Assembly: GCF_001955535.1 (NCBI RefSeq)
Contig: NZ_MPVN01000004.1
Span: 434,001 to 498,000 of the forward strand
Direction of reading: 5' to 3'
DNA from: Paenibacillus sp. FSL H7-0326
GTDB taxonomy: Bacteria > Bacillota > Bacilli > Paenibacillales > Paenibacillaceae
DNA length: 64,000 bases
Part shown: positions 41,477-50,590 of the stretch, one piece after another
How the letters are laid out: the number at the start of each line of letters is the position of its first letter
Position numbering within the stretch: position 1 is the first letter of the stretch
The notes under the pieces: model-generated
Databases searched by the model: none
The model's input: only the letters and a program-made list of their open reading frames with translations
What the model was told of the DNA's origin: nothing
Program-made: the position numbers and the translations under genes

Positions 41477-42475
41477 ATGTTTAGCAAGGATATCGGCATT
41501 GATCTTGGCACAGCAAATGTGCTTATTCACGTGAAAGGAAGCGGAGTTGTGCTTGACGAGCCTTCTGTCGTTACGATTGAGAGCGGGTCCAAGAGAGTCC
41601 TCGCCGTTGGAGAAGAAGCAAGACGTATGGTAGGGCGTACACCTGGGAACATCGTGGCTATCCGGCCTTTGCGTGATGGGGTCATTGCTGATTTTGATAT
41701 TACGGAAACGATGCTTAAATATTTCATTCATCGGGTTGGCGGCAAGAATTGGTACAGCCGTCCCCGTATTTTAATATGTGCACCAACCAATATCACTTCT
41801 GTAGAACAGAAGGCAATTCGTGAAGCGGCAGAACGTAGTGGGGCGAAGGAAGTATTTCTGGAGGAGGAGCCCAAAGCGGCGGCGATTGGCGCAGGCATGA
41901 ATATCTATGAGCCGAGTGGAAATATGGTCGTCGATATCGGCGGGGGGACAACGGATGTCGCTGTACTGTCGATGGGTGAGATCGTTACCTCTTCTTCTAT
42001 TAAAATGGCGGGGGACAAGTTTGACGAAGCGATACTGAAGTATATCAAAAATAAGTACAAGCTTCTGATCGGAGAGCGGACGGCAGAGCATATTAAGATG
42101 ATGATCGGTACGGTACATCCGAATGGTGAGCAGGCTGAGCTCGATATTCGCGGACGGGACATGGTCAGCGGCTTGCCGAAGACGATTATGGTCACATCAG
42201 GTGAGGTTCAGGAGGCATTGTCCGACCCTGTAGAATGGATCGTCGCCTCTGCCAAATCGGTACTGGAGCAGACTCCGCCTGAACTGGCTGCGGATATCAT
42301 TGATCGTGGAGTGATTTTGACCGGTGGAGGTGCACTGCTCAAAGGATTGGACGAGCTGCTCGCAGAAGAGCTCAGAGTTCCGGTTCTGGTGGCGGAGGAT
42401 CCGATGCACTGCGTCGTCAAGGGGACGGGCCTGATGCTTAATCATTTGGATCGTTCCCTTAAGAAAAAGTTCTAA
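41477..42475 (+). CDS. mbl: MreB-family cell-shape protein Mbl
   Basis: A 332-residue actin homologue that guides lateral cell-wall synthesis. Nucleotide-binding blocks: IGIDLGTANVLIHVKG (about 6-21), VDIGGGTTDVAVLSMG (about 157-172), and LTGGGALLKGLDELL (about 285-299). LEEEPKAAAIGAG is the family signature. Location between spoIIID and the flagellar rod genes is that of mbl in B. subtilis, which separates it from mreB and mreBH. The ribosome site is GGGGG. Confidence 0.93.
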   Translation: MFSKDIGIDLGTANVLIHVKGSGVVLDEPSVVTIESGSKRVLAVGEEARRMVGRTPGNIVAIRPLRDGVIADFDITETMLKYFIHRVGGKNWYSRPRILICAPTNITSVEQKAIREAAERSGAKEVFLEEEPKAAAIGAGMNIYEPSGNMVVDIGGGTTDVAVLSMGEIVTSSSIKMAGDKFDEAILKYIKNKYKLLIGERTAEHIKMMIGTVHPNGEQAELDIRGRDMVSGLPKTIMVTSGEVQEALSDPVEWIVASAKSVLEQTPPELAADIIDRGVILTGGGALLKGLDELLAEELRVPVLVAEDPMHCVVKGTGLMLNHLDRSLKKKF

Positions 42476-42584
42476 TCTGCCGATATAGCAATAAGCAGTA
42501 CATAAATTAAATTGATAACTTATCAAACAGCTGGTCTTTAAATAATATATACAAATATGCTGACAGCATGAAGGAGGAGTAAGG

Positions 42585-43469
42585 TTGATTCGTGGTCTTT
42601 ATACAGCGGCAGCCGGAATGGTAGCCCAGCAGCGCAGACATGATACCGTGACGCAAAATATCGCCAACTTGAATACAACAGGATACAAGCAGGTGGAGAG
42701 CGTGACTCGTTCTTTTCCCGAAATGCTCTTGGAGCGGACAGGAGATGCTTCCTCGCCCGGCAATAAGAAGGTAGGTCTGCTCAACACAGGTGTATATGCG
42801 GAGGAGAGCTTGTATTCGAATATCCAAGGAGCGCTTACGCCAACGGAGAACAATATGGATTTTGCGCTGTATTCCGATCTGAATGTGATTGACCCGAATA
42901 CAGGCCAGGCTGTACCCTTTGATGCGTCAGGTAAATATATTAGCGATAACGGCAGCGTCATTTATCAGCCGCAGGCCTTTTTCACCGTACAGGACAGTGA
43001 AGGCAATGTTAAATATACACGGAATGGTGAATTTAGTGTGGATGCTGAAGGGAGACTTCTTAGTGCAACCGGCTACGAAGTGCTGTCAGATAATGGCGAG
43101 CCGATTGTGTTGACAGGATCCGTAAATCAATTTAAAGTGGACGAGCAAGGACGTCTGGTGAATGCCGTGAACGGCACCCCTGCAGGGCTTAGTCTAGGAA
43201 TTTCCATTATTGATCAGCCTCACCAGCTTGTTAAAGAAGGTAATGGTAACTTTGCATTGGATCCTTCTAGTGAAGGGGCGGCAAGGCAGCTGGCAGATGG
43301 GGATAATGTACAGGTTCAGCAAGGATTTCTGGAGCAATCTACGGTTGATGCGTCTCAGTCTATGGTAGACATGATGGCGGCGCTGCGACTGTATGAAGCG
43401 AATCAGAAGGTAATACAATTTTATGATAAAAGCCTTGAAAAGGCTGTGAATGAGATTGGTCGTGTCTAA
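42585..43469 (+). CDS. flhO: Flagellar basal-body rod protein, FlgF/FlgG family (FlhO)
   Basis: A 294-residue rod or hook-basal-body protein. The N-terminal motif MIRGLYTAAAGMVAQQRRHD followed by QNIANLNTTGYKQ is the rod-protein signature. The C-terminal helix motif is MVDMMAALRLYEANQKVIQFYD. TTG start at 42585 behind AGGAGGAG. Gene order mbl-flhO-flhP matches B. subtilis, where these two genes lie outside the main fla/che cluster. Confidence 0.92.
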   Translation: MIRGLYTAAAGMVAQQRRHDTVTQNIANLNTTGYKQVESVTRSFPEMLLERTGDASSPGNKKVGLLNTGVYAEESLYSNIQGALTPTENNMDFALYSDLNVIDPNTGQAVPFDASGKYISDNGSVIYQPQAFFTVQDSEGNVKYTRNGEFSVDAEGRLLSATGYEVLSDNGEPIVLTGSVNQFKVDEQGRLVNAVNGTPAGLSLGISIIDQPHQLVKEGNGNFALDPSSEGAARQLADGDNVQVQQGFLEQSTVDASQSMVDMMAALRLYEANQKVIQFYDKSLEKAVNEIGRV

Positions 43470-43519
43470 ATGGATACGGCTAGAGCTTTACATATCTCTT
43501 AAGTTTGGGGGGATAATTT

Positions 43520-44344
43520 ATGAATAATTCGATGATAAGTGCACTCGTGTCTATGCAAAGTCTGCAGCAGCGCCTGAATGTAATTGCCGATAACGTTGCG
43601 AATGTAGATACGGTGGGATATAAGAGCAAGCAGGCTTCTTTTGAAGATGTACTAACCACGTTCCAGCAGCAGGCTTCACCACTGAACCGGGATGGCCGTG
43701 CCACGCCACTAGGCTTTACGCAAGGCTATGGCATCCAGATGGTTTCACTTGCGCAGGATATGACGCAGGGCGAAATGAATGCAACTGGCAATCCGACGGA
43801 TCTGGCTATTGAAGGCAACGCCCTGTTCGCTGTTGAGGTGAACGGAGAGAAGGCCTGGACCCGGGCAGGGAATTTTCAATTTGTTCCCGACCCAGCAGAT
43901 CATGAGCGGATGAGACTTGTTACCGCAGAAGGTTACGCTGTTCTCGGCAGAGACGGAGAAGGGATTACCGCACCGGTAAATTCATCTGCTGCTGTAGATG
44001 CAAGCGGGAATTTGCTGGTCCGTATAGGCAACTCGCCTAACGCAGCGATTGCAGGTCAGCTGCAATTTGTTGAGCCAATGAGACCGGAGGGGCTCTCTGC
44101 AAGTGCGGACAATCTCTATACACTAGCACCGGGAGCGACGGAAGCAGAAGTCTTTGGAGAGAATGCAGCGGCTCGTGTTCCTGCGGGTGCCTCCATTCGT
44201 TCCGGTTACCTGGAGACTTCGAATGTGGATCTAACCGCAGAGATGACCAAGATGCTGGAGGTACAGCGCACATACCAGCTGGCTGCGCGTGCACTCAGCT
44301 CCAGTGATACCATGTTAAATCTCGCGAATAATATGAGGGCATAG
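43520..44344 (+). CDS. flhP: Flagellar basal-body rod protein, FlgF/FlgG family (FlhP)
   Basis: A 274-residue paralogue of the preceding gene with MISALVSMQSLQQRLNVIAD then NVANVDTVGYKSKQ at the N-terminus. The C-terminal motif is EMTKMLEVQRTYQLAARAL. These ends pack as coiled coils in the rod. The middle domain differs from FlhO. Separated by 50 bp from flhO, behind GGGGGG. Confidence 0.92.
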   Translation: MNNSMISALVSMQSLQQRLNVIADNVANVDTVGYKSKQASFEDVLTTFQQQASPLNRDGRATPLGFTQGYGIQMVSLAQDMTQGEMNATGNPTDLAIEGNALFAVEVNGEKAWTRAGNFQFVPDPADHERMRLVTAEGYAVLGRDGEGITAPVNSSAAVDASGNLLVRIGNSPNAAIAGQLQFVEPMRPEGLSASADNLYTLAPGATEAEVFGENAAARVPAGASIRSGYLETSNVDLTAEMTKMLEVQRTYQLAARALSSSDTMLNLANNMRA

Positions 44345-44353
44345 GTGAACGTA

Positions 44354-44557
44354 ATGACTCAAGAAGATACAGCTGTGGTGAAGAAGAAAGGATCTGGGAA
44401 GAAGGTCCTGCGCTGGTGGCTCATCCCTATGCTGTTCATTCTGGCACTCGTCGGCGGTATGATTGCGGGTTATGTGGTCGTTGGTGGACAGGATATCGGT
44501 TCAGCCTTTGATTATCGTACCTGGAAGCATATTTTTGATCTGGTATTTGCACCATAG
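44354..44557 (+). CDS. epuA: EpuA-family small membrane protein
   Basis: A 67-residue protein with a basic N-terminus (VVKKKGSGKKVLRWW) and one helix (about 23-45). GGMIAGYVVVGGQDIG and a terminal WKHIFDLVFAP follow. The pattern fits the EpuA family, which databases often label 'RNA polymerase subunit beta' although it shares no polymerase domain. ATG 44354 uses AGGTGA five bases upstream. It follows flhP by 9 bp and ends in a terminator. Function unknown. Confidence 0.75.
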   Translation: MTQEDTAVVKKKGSGKKVLRWWLIPMLFILALVGGMIAGYVVVGGQDIGSAFDYRTWKHIFDLVFAP

Positions 44558-44580
44558 ACGTTTAACATTTAAAATACGGA

Positions 44581-44611
44581 AAGCTCCTGTTTAGCAGGAG
44601 TTTTCTTTTTG
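44581..44611 (+). terminator. Rho-independent terminator of flhO-flhP-epuA
   Basis: GCTCCTG/CAGGAG stem with a 5-nt loop, followed by TTTTCTTTTT. Confidence 0.88.
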
Positions 44612-44630
44612 TTCCCGAAAAATGTATAAT
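44601..44630 (+). promoter_or_regulatory. Possible sigma-A promoter of fabZ
   Basis: TTTTCT (44601-44606), 18 bp, TATAAT (44625-44630). It gives a leader of about 210 nt before fabZ that would include the structured element. Confidence 0.45.
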
Positions 44631-44679
44631 GATGGGGGACTTTGTGCGTAAAGCAAGGCTCCATTTAACAACAACAAAA

Positions 44680-44757
44680 AAGGGCTTCTCTATAGCAGGG
44701 CAAGCAGCCCATAAGGCTGTTTACGGTTCTGCAAGCGGTAGAGAAACCCCCTTATCT
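44680..44757. other. Structured element of unknown function upstream of fabZ
   Basis: A long outer stem, GGGCTTCTCTA paired with TAGAGAAACCC (one mismatch), encloses GCAG/CTGC and a CAGCC-CATAA-GGCTG hairpin. On the plus strand it would lie in the fabZ leader with no T-run after it. On the minus strand the same structure is followed by TTTTTTGTTG, so it could terminate antisense transcription. No known riboswitch class was recognised. Confidence 0.6.
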
Positions 44758-44848
44758 TAACCTTCACTACTGCAGATGATGAAGGATAAGAATAGTTTTG
44801 ACGAGAAGCTGAGATGTTATGCATAGAATGGAAGGAGTTTTACCAATA

Positions 44849-45280
44849 ATGCTCGATATTAATCAAATTCAAGAGATTATTCCACACCGTCCTCCGTTTT
44901 TGCTGGTGGATAAGATCGTGGAGATGGAAGAGGGCAAGCGTGCCGTTGGCATCAAGAATGTGACCATCAATGAACCGTTTTTCACAGGCCACTTTCCCGG
45001 TTATCCGGTGATGCCGGGTGTGCTCATTACCGAAGCACTGGCTCAGGTCGGAGCGGTTGCCATTCTTAACGTTGAAGCCAACAAGGGCAAGATCGGATTT
45101 TTGGCTGGACTGGATAACTTCCGTTTCCGCGGACAAGTAGTGCCTGGCGATACGCTGGAGCTTGAGGTGGAGATTACCCGTTTGAAGGGCTCCATTGGCA
45201 AGGGAAAAGCAACGGCTCGCGTGGAAGGCAAAGTGGTTGCTGAAGGCGAAATCATGTTTGCGTTATCAGATCCTAGGTAA
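44849..45280 (+). CDS. fabZ: 3-hydroxyacyl-[acyl-carrier-protein] dehydratase FabZ
   Basis: A 143-residue hotdog-fold enzyme of type II fatty-acid synthesis, making trans-2-enoyl-ACP. The catalytic His is in GHFPGYPVMPGVL (about 48-60) and the Glu in ITEALAQVGA (about 61-70). N-terminal IIPHRPPFLLVDKI is typical. ATG 44849 follows AAGGAG; an earlier in-frame ATG adds ten non-conserved residues. Same neighbour order as B. subtilis flhP-fabZ. Confidence 0.95.
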   Translation: MLDINQIQEIIPHRPPFLLVDKIVEMEEGKRAVGIKNVTINEPFFTGHFPGYPVMPGVLITEALAQVGAVAILNVEANKGKIGFLAGLDNFRFRGQVVPGDTLELEVEITRLKGSIGKGKATARVEGKVVAEGEIMFALSDPR

Positions 45281-45373
45281 ATTGGTTAATGATTATATAG
45301 TAATAGCAGCTCTAATGGTTGTACTTACTGGATAAACACATAGAGAAAATAATGATCATGGCCGGAGGGAGAA

Positions 45374-47092
45374 ATGATGGTAATGTTAAGTGAAACAGCA
45401 GAACGCAGTTTGAATCAATGGCTTGCGGATCCTTCAATCGATGAGGAGACGAAGCAGGAGCTTAAAGAGCTCTCGAATGACACTACAGAATTGGAGGACC
45501 GCTTCTACCGAGAGCTGGAATTTGGTACAGGGGGTCTCCGTGGTGTAATTGGAGCAGGAAGCAACCGCATGAACCGTTATACGGTTGGTAAAGCGACGCA
45601 AGGATTTGCCAAATATATTCTTGAACAGCATCAAGGCGAAGGGCAGCCTTCTGTTGTCATTGCGCATGATTCACGTCACTTCTCACCTGAATTTGCCCTG
45701 GAGGCTGCGCTGGTGCTTGCTGCGAATGGGATTGTTGCTAAATTGTATCCATCACTGCGCCCTACGCCGCAGCTGTCTTTTAGCGTAAGACATCTTGCTG
45801 CAACAGGAGGTATTGTCGTTACAGCGAGCCACAATCCGCCGGAATATAACGGCTATAAAGTGTACAATGCCTCAGGTGGACAGCTGGTACCGGACGAAGC
45901 AGAACGTGTCATCAGCTACATACAGGAGATTTCCTCACTTCGTGAAGTGAAGAAGCTGAACCAGGCTGAAGCCGAGGCAGAAGGACTGCTGGTATGGCTT
46001 GGCGCAGAGGAGGATGAAGCGTTTATTGAAACGGTTGCTTCCGTAAGCTTGAACCGTGATCGCATTGCCTCCGATTACGCGAAGGATTTCAACATTGTAT
46101 TCACGCCGCTGCACGGGACAGGCCATCATCCGGTTCGTCAGGTGCTTGAGCGCATCGGGTTTACGAACCTGCATATTGTACCTGAGCAGGCAGAACCGGA
46201 TGCCGAGTTCTCTACCGTGAAATCTCCAAACCCGGAGGAGCGTGAAGCCTTCACCCTGGCGATTGAGCTTGGAGAACGAGTTGGAGCTGATATTCTGATT
46301 GGTACCGACCCCGATGCAGATCGGATGGGAGCGGTCGTGAAGGATAAGAACGGCAAATACTTCGTATTGTCCGGCAATCAATCCGGGGCGATTATGACCC
46401 ATTACCTGCTCAGTCAGATGAAGGAGCGGGGAGAGTTGCCTTCGAACGGTGCGGTTGTTAAGACGATCGTAACAAGTGAGATGGGGGCAGTGATTGCCGA
46501 GCATTACGGTGCACAGGTGTTTAATACACTGACCGGATTCAAATATATCGGTGAGAAGATGGATGCTTTTGAAGCGACGGATAGCCATACGTATCTGTTC
46601 GGCTATGAAGAGAGCTACGGCTACCTTGCCGGCAATTATGCGAGAGATAAGGATGCGGTCCTTGCAGCGATGTTGATCTGTGAAGCGGCGGCTTATTACA
46701 AAGCCCAAGGCAAGACGCTGTACGATGTACTGCAGGAGCTGTACGAGCAGTTCGGCTACTTCCTTGAAGCACTGCAGTCGAGAACTTTGAAAGGGAAAGA
46801 CGGCGTAGCGCAAATCCAGTCCAAAATGACAGATTGGCGCACATCCGCACCTGATCAGGTTGCAGGCATCCGAGTGGCAGAGATGCAGGATTACTCCAAA
46901 GGCCTGAACGGTCTGCCAAAAGAAAATGTACTGAAATTTATCCTTGAGGATGGATCCTGGTTCTGCCTTCGTCCATCAGGGACGGAGCCGAAGATTAAGG
47001 TTTATTTTGCGGTACAGGGTACTTCTTATGAAGATGCACAAGCACGGATTGATCGTCTGATCGAAGCTGTAATGGCGCGTGTGGATGCATAA
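45374..47092 (+). CDS. pgcA: Alpha-D-phosphohexomutase (phosphoglucomutase PgcA-like)
   Basis: A 572-residue cytosolic enzyme interconverting hexose 1- and 6-phosphates, probably glucose. Phosphoserine loop TASHNPPEYNGYKVY (about 146-160), metal loop GTDPDADRMGAV (about 310-321), sugar-binding GYEESYGY (about 412-419), and phosphate-binding RPSGTEPKIKVY near 535. This supplies glucose-1-P for UDP-glucose and cell-wall polymers, in keeping with the genes downstream. ATG-ATG start behind GGAGGG. Confidence 0.9.
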   Translation: MMVMLSETAERSLNQWLADPSIDEETKQELKELSNDTTELEDRFYRELEFGTGGLRGVIGAGSNRMNRYTVGKATQGFAKYILEQHQGEGQPSVVIAHDSRHFSPEFALEAALVLAANGIVAKLYPSLRPTPQLSFSVRHLAATGGIVVTASHNPPEYNGYKVYNASGGQLVPDEAERVISYIQEISSLREVKKLNQAEAEAEGLLVWLGAEEDEAFIETVASVSLNRDRIASDYAKDFNIVFTPLHGTGHHPVRQVLERIGFTNLHIVPEQAEPDAEFSTVKSPNPEEREAFTLAIELGERVGADILIGTDPDADRMGAVVKDKNGKYFVLSGNQSGAIMTHYLLSQMKERGELPSNGAVVKTIVTSEMGAVIAEHYGAQVFNTLTGFKYIGEKMDAFEATDSHTYLFGYEESYGYLAGNYARDKDAVLAAMLICEAAAYYKAQGKTLYDVLQELYEQFGYFLEALQSRTLKGKDGVAQIQSKMTDWRTSAPDQVAGIRVAEMQDYSKGLNGLPKENVLKFILEDGSWFCLRPSGTEPKIKVYFAVQGTSYEDAQARIDRLIEAVMARVDA

Positions 47093-47417
47093 GGTCAAGG
47101 AGTTAACATAAGCAATACTTTAATTGTAGAGAGCCTTTCCGCACCGTTATGGGTTGTTTGGCGGAAAGGCTCTTCCTATGTCAGCAGATTGCAAGTTTGA
47201 TGAGAAGGAGAATTTTTTGGTTCCTTAGGGCATGATATGGAATGTATAAAAATATGAGGTCATTTTTCACCCTATACACTTATTACCCTCCATCGTAAGG
47301 ATGTATCATGCGAATATAGAAATTTATTATATTTCATTCTTCATCTGAATTCATTTCCTTCATTTCTACCGTCTCTGTTCATTATCTTTAATTTATTTTG
47401 TTTAGGAGGTACTTTTA
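47093..47417. other. Intergenic region after pgcA
   Basis: 325 bp without a gene. It contains the pgcA terminator hairpin and then an AT- and TC-rich run leading to the DUF5693 gene. No clean promoter was found. Confidence 0.5.
47130..47177 (+). terminator. Probable terminator of pgcA
   Basis: AGAGCCTTTCCGC pairs with GCGGAAAGGCTCT (13 bp) around an 18-nt loop containing TTATGGGTTG. The following T-run is weak (TCCT). Confidence 0.7.
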
Positions 47418-49436
47418 GTGCGTCAAAAATGGCAGTATTGGAACACCGTATCCCGCAAATGGCTCTGGATCCTTGTTATTATCGGACTCATTGCCTCGAT
47501 TCCCATCATTGCAGATCGTGTGAAGACAGAATCAAGCGCGAAGAACGTGGAGCTTGCGTTCGATTATCGGGATCTTGTCGAAGTAGCCGCTTATCAGGCG
47601 CATCCACAGGATTTTATTGACCAGAAGCTGACCGAGCTGAAGGATGCTGGTGTCATCACGATGGCAGTGTACGAGAGCACATTGGAAGAATTCCGCAAGT
47701 CAGAGAGGATTACAATCTATGACAGCGTACAAGCGGCCAACCTGACAGGTCAAATCCCACCGGTTAATGAGAACTACACGTATATTCTCTTCACATCGGA
47801 TGAGAGCCGGGAGGCTTTGTCTTCAATTATCGAAGATACTTTCGAAAGACTCGATATTCCCGTGAATCCATGGACCTATTTGAATGAAGAAGGACTGGTT
47901 CTTCAGACTCCGACGGAAAATGCGAAGCTGAAGCCGATGCTTCCTGATCCTATTGCGATGGCGGAACTCCATGAGCGTGGCTTCAACATCATGCCTCGTC
48001 TGGGTGATGCACTGCCGTATGATCAAGAAGCGGCTGCTGCGATGATGGAGACCTTTGAGCAGTATGGTGTATCACGGATTCTGTTTGATGGCGATAAAGT
48101 TAAGGGCTATAACGATAACGAAGACATGAAGAGTCTGTCTGCCTTTGCAGAACTAATGAACAAGCATGGGATTGGGCTTGCTGCCATCGAGAATCTGAAG
48201 AAGCCTCAGAGTGGATTCAGCACCCTTGCATATCTGACGGATTATAATGTCACTCGTCTATATTCACTCAGTGAATCGGATGCAAACCTGGATGTGAACG
48301 TGATCTCAGATCGATTCGCACTGGCAACGAAGGACCGGAACATCCGAATGCTGTACCTGAATGCCGCTCCGGCTAGAAGTGCACTTACGGCTCAAGTAAC
48401 GGATCCTTTGGATAACCTGATGGATGCATTGGGTGAAGAAGGAAAAGCGGTTCAGCGAATGGAAGACAACGGTTTTGTAATGGGCAAGGCAGAGCCTTTT
48501 GATGTTGCAGAAACGGGCGGTGAGAGATACTTTAAGGCCGTCGTCGTTGTCGGCAGCGTGGCGATGATTGCGCTGATGATATCCTACTTTATTCCGTTCC
48601 TGACTCTGCCGGCCTTTGTTCTCGGACTGATTGGAAGTGCTGGACTGTTCCTGCTTAGACCAACACTGCTTGAACAAGCGTTAGCTCTCTTGGCTGCGAT
48701 CAGTGCACCAACCGTTGCGATGATCCTTGCGGTAAGAAAGATTAATGCTGCACAGGTGAGAAAGCCTGACTTATCGGTGAAGAGCCGGTTATCGAAGAGC
48801 ATCCTGCTGTATGTATGGACATCTATCCTATCCTTTGTTGGTGTTCCGTTCATGATTGCACTGCTTAACAACATTACGTATTCACTCGTCATCGATCAAT
48901 TTAGAGGCGTAAGCATCCTGTACTCTGGACCTGTTTTGCTCGTTGCCATCTATGTATTTTTCTACCTGAAGTCCATGTCAGTCGCTTCAATTCGCCAATT
49001 GCTGAACCGGCCGATCACGATTTTGATGATAGTGGCAGTGGGTATTGTCGGTGTGGTAGGCTATTACTATATGACTCGAACTGGGAACGCCGGAACGGTA
49101 CTGCCGTTTGAAGCACAGCTGCGTACATTCCTTGAGAATACGTTTGGCGTACGTCCGCGTAACAAGGAATTCCTGCTGGGCCATCCGATGTTCGTGGTAG
49201 GAGCATTTATTGCTCTTAAATACCGTCATGGGATTTACTTGCTAATCATTGCAGCTATTGCACAGCTATCTATGGTGGGCACCTTCGCTCACATTCATAC
49301 ACCGGTGCATCTGTCACTTATTCGTGGACTGCTTGGTCTCGGACTGGGACTGGTTGTTGGACTGATTGCAATACTGGTGTGGCAAGTTCTGGAAGGATGT
49401 TGGAAAAAATGGTCACCAATACTACTAAGAAAATAG
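47418..49436 (+). CDS. DUF5693 family membrane protein
   Basis: A 672-residue protein of unknown function found next to csaB. One N-terminal helix (about 14-32), then a soluble region of about 330 residues predicted outside the cell, with FDYRDLVEVAAYQAHPQDF and FNIMPRLGD motifs. A C-terminal block of about eight helices begins near 375. No catalytic motif is recognised. The helix block might form a flippase- or ligase-like channel; that is speculation. It overlaps csaB by 28 bp, so they are translated together. GTG start behind AGGAGG. Confidence 0.82.
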   Translation: MRQKWQYWNTVSRKWLWILVIIGLIASIPIIADRVKTESSAKNVELAFDYRDLVEVAAYQAHPQDFIDQKLTELKDAGVITMAVYESTLEEFRKSERITIYDSVQAANLTGQIPPVNENYTYILFTSDESREALSSIIEDTFERLDIPVNPWTYLNEEGLVLQTPTENAKLKPMLPDPIAMAELHERGFNIMPRLGDALPYDQEAAAAMMETFEQYGVSRILFDGDKVKGYNDNEDMKSLSAFAELMNKHGIGLAAIENLKKPQSGFSTLAYLTDYNVTRLYSLSESDANLDVNVISDRFALATKDRNIRMLYLNAAPARSALTAQVTDPLDNLMDALGEEGKAVQRMEDNGFVMGKAEPFDVAETGGERYFKAVVVVGSVAMIALMISYFIPFLTLPAFVLGLIGSAGLFLLRPTLLEQALALLAAISAPTVAMILAVRKINAAQVRKPDLSVKSRLSKSILLYVWTSILSFVGVPFMIALLNNITYSLVIDQFRGVSILYSGPVLLVAIYVFFYLKSMSVASIRQLLNRPITILMIVAVGIVGVVGYYYMTRTGNAGTVLPFEAQLRTFLENTFGVRPRNKEFLLGHPMFVVGAFIALKYRHGIYLLIIAAIAQLSMVGTFAHIHTPVHLSLIRGLLGLGLGLVVGLIAILVWQVLEGCWKKWSPILLRK

Positions 49437-50581
49437 TTATCTCAGGATACTATGGCTTTCGAAACAGCGGAGATGAAGCGGTACTTAAGTCGATTCTTAC
49501 AGCGCTTGAGGAACAAAGCCAGCGTTCGTCTATTGAAATTGAGCCCATCGTCTTATCAGGTGATCCTGAATGGACACAGCAGACGTATGGCGTGAGAGCT
49601 GTACATCGGATGAAGCTCGGAGAGGTTCGGCGGGCCATTAAGGAGAGCGACGGTCTGATCAGCGGAGGCGGCAGCTTGCTGCAGGATGCAACGGGCTGGA
49701 AGTCCATTCCTTATTATCTGGGTATTCTTAAACTGGCACAGAATATGAAGAAGCCGACGTTTATATATGCGCAGGGCGTGGGGCCAGTGCACCGGAAGAT
49801 TTTTCACCCGATGATCCGTGGTGTCTTCAAACACTGTGAGTATATCTCAGTACGTGACGAGGATTCAGCTAAGCTCATTCAGAGCTATGGGATTCAGTGG
49901 AATGATGTCAAGGTCGTCCCAGACCCTGTCATGGGGCTGCCACTGCCTGATGAATCCAAGGTGAAGAAGGCCGCTGCGTATGGCGGAGGAAGTGCAAGAA
50001 GAACGACACCAAGACAAGAGGAGGAAGACCTGCCTGTAATCGGGGTGTCGGTTCGTTTCTGGGACAAGGAGAGAAGAGAGCTGGATGCCATCGGCGAAGG
50101 ACTCAAGAAGCTCGCGGAGCAGCGCAAGGTGCATATCCGACTGCTTCCGTTCCATCTTCCTTCGGATGAGGAAGCCTCTGCTTATGTGAAAAAGAAGATC
50201 GGGCATTTGAATGGGACAGGCAGCAAGGTGAGTATCTGCTCCCAGCAGACCGATCCCCAGATGATGCTGCTGGAGGTATCCCGATGCAAGCTCGTCCTCG
50301 GGATGCGTCTGCACAGTCTGATCTATGCTGCATCACAGCGGGTACCGCTCGCAGGTGTATCTTATGATCCCAAGATCGATGCATTCCTTCAGCGGCTGAA
50401 CAGTGAGCCTGTCGGCAGCACAGAATCACTGGATGCAGACAAGCTGCTTGCTGCACTTAATGACATGCTGGATTCTCATGCAGAGTGGCTTGCGGACAAG
50501 GAAGAGGCGATCGCTGCGCTGAAAGAGCAAGCTCAGGAGCCTGCAGCTCACATTCTAAAATTTCTTAGCGGCAAAGGATGA
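49409..50581 (+). CDS. csaB: Polysaccharide pyruvyl transferase CsaB
   Basis: An enzyme of about 390 residues that adds a ketal pyruvate to the secondary cell-wall polymer, forming the ligand for SLH domains. Motifs: ISGYYGFRNSGDEAVLKSIL at the N-terminus, ISGGGSLLQDATGWKS (about 92-107), YAQGVGPV and LGMRLHSLIYAASQRVP (about 303-319). ATG 49409 has GGAAGGA 11 bases upstream. It starts inside the DUF5693 gene and ends next to tagA. Confidence 0.94.
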   Translation: MVTNTTKKIVISGYYGFRNSGDEAVLKSILTALEEQSQRSSIEIEPIVLSGDPEWTQQTYGVRAVHRMKLGEVRRAIKESDGLISGGGSLLQDATGWKSIPYYLGILKLAQNMKKPTFIYAQGVGPVHRKIFHPMIRGVFKHCEYISVRDEDSAKLIQSYGIQWNDVKVVPDPVMGLPLPDESKVKKAAAYGGGSARRTTPRQEEEDLPVIGVSVRFWDKERRELDAIGEGLKKLAEQRKVHIRLLPFHLPSDEEASAYVKKKIGHLNGTGSKVSICSQQTDPQMMLLEVSRCKLVLGMRLHSLIYAASQRVPLAGVSYDPKIDAFLQRLNSEPVGSTESLDADKLLAALNDMLDSHAEWLADKEEAIAALKEQAQEPAAHILKFLSGKG

Positions 50582-50590
50582 TTGAAAGTC

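Noticed and set aside
44354..44557. Annotation as an RNA polymerase beta subunit
   Set aside because: The 67-residue protein has one membrane helix and no polymerase domain; the database label for this family is misleading.
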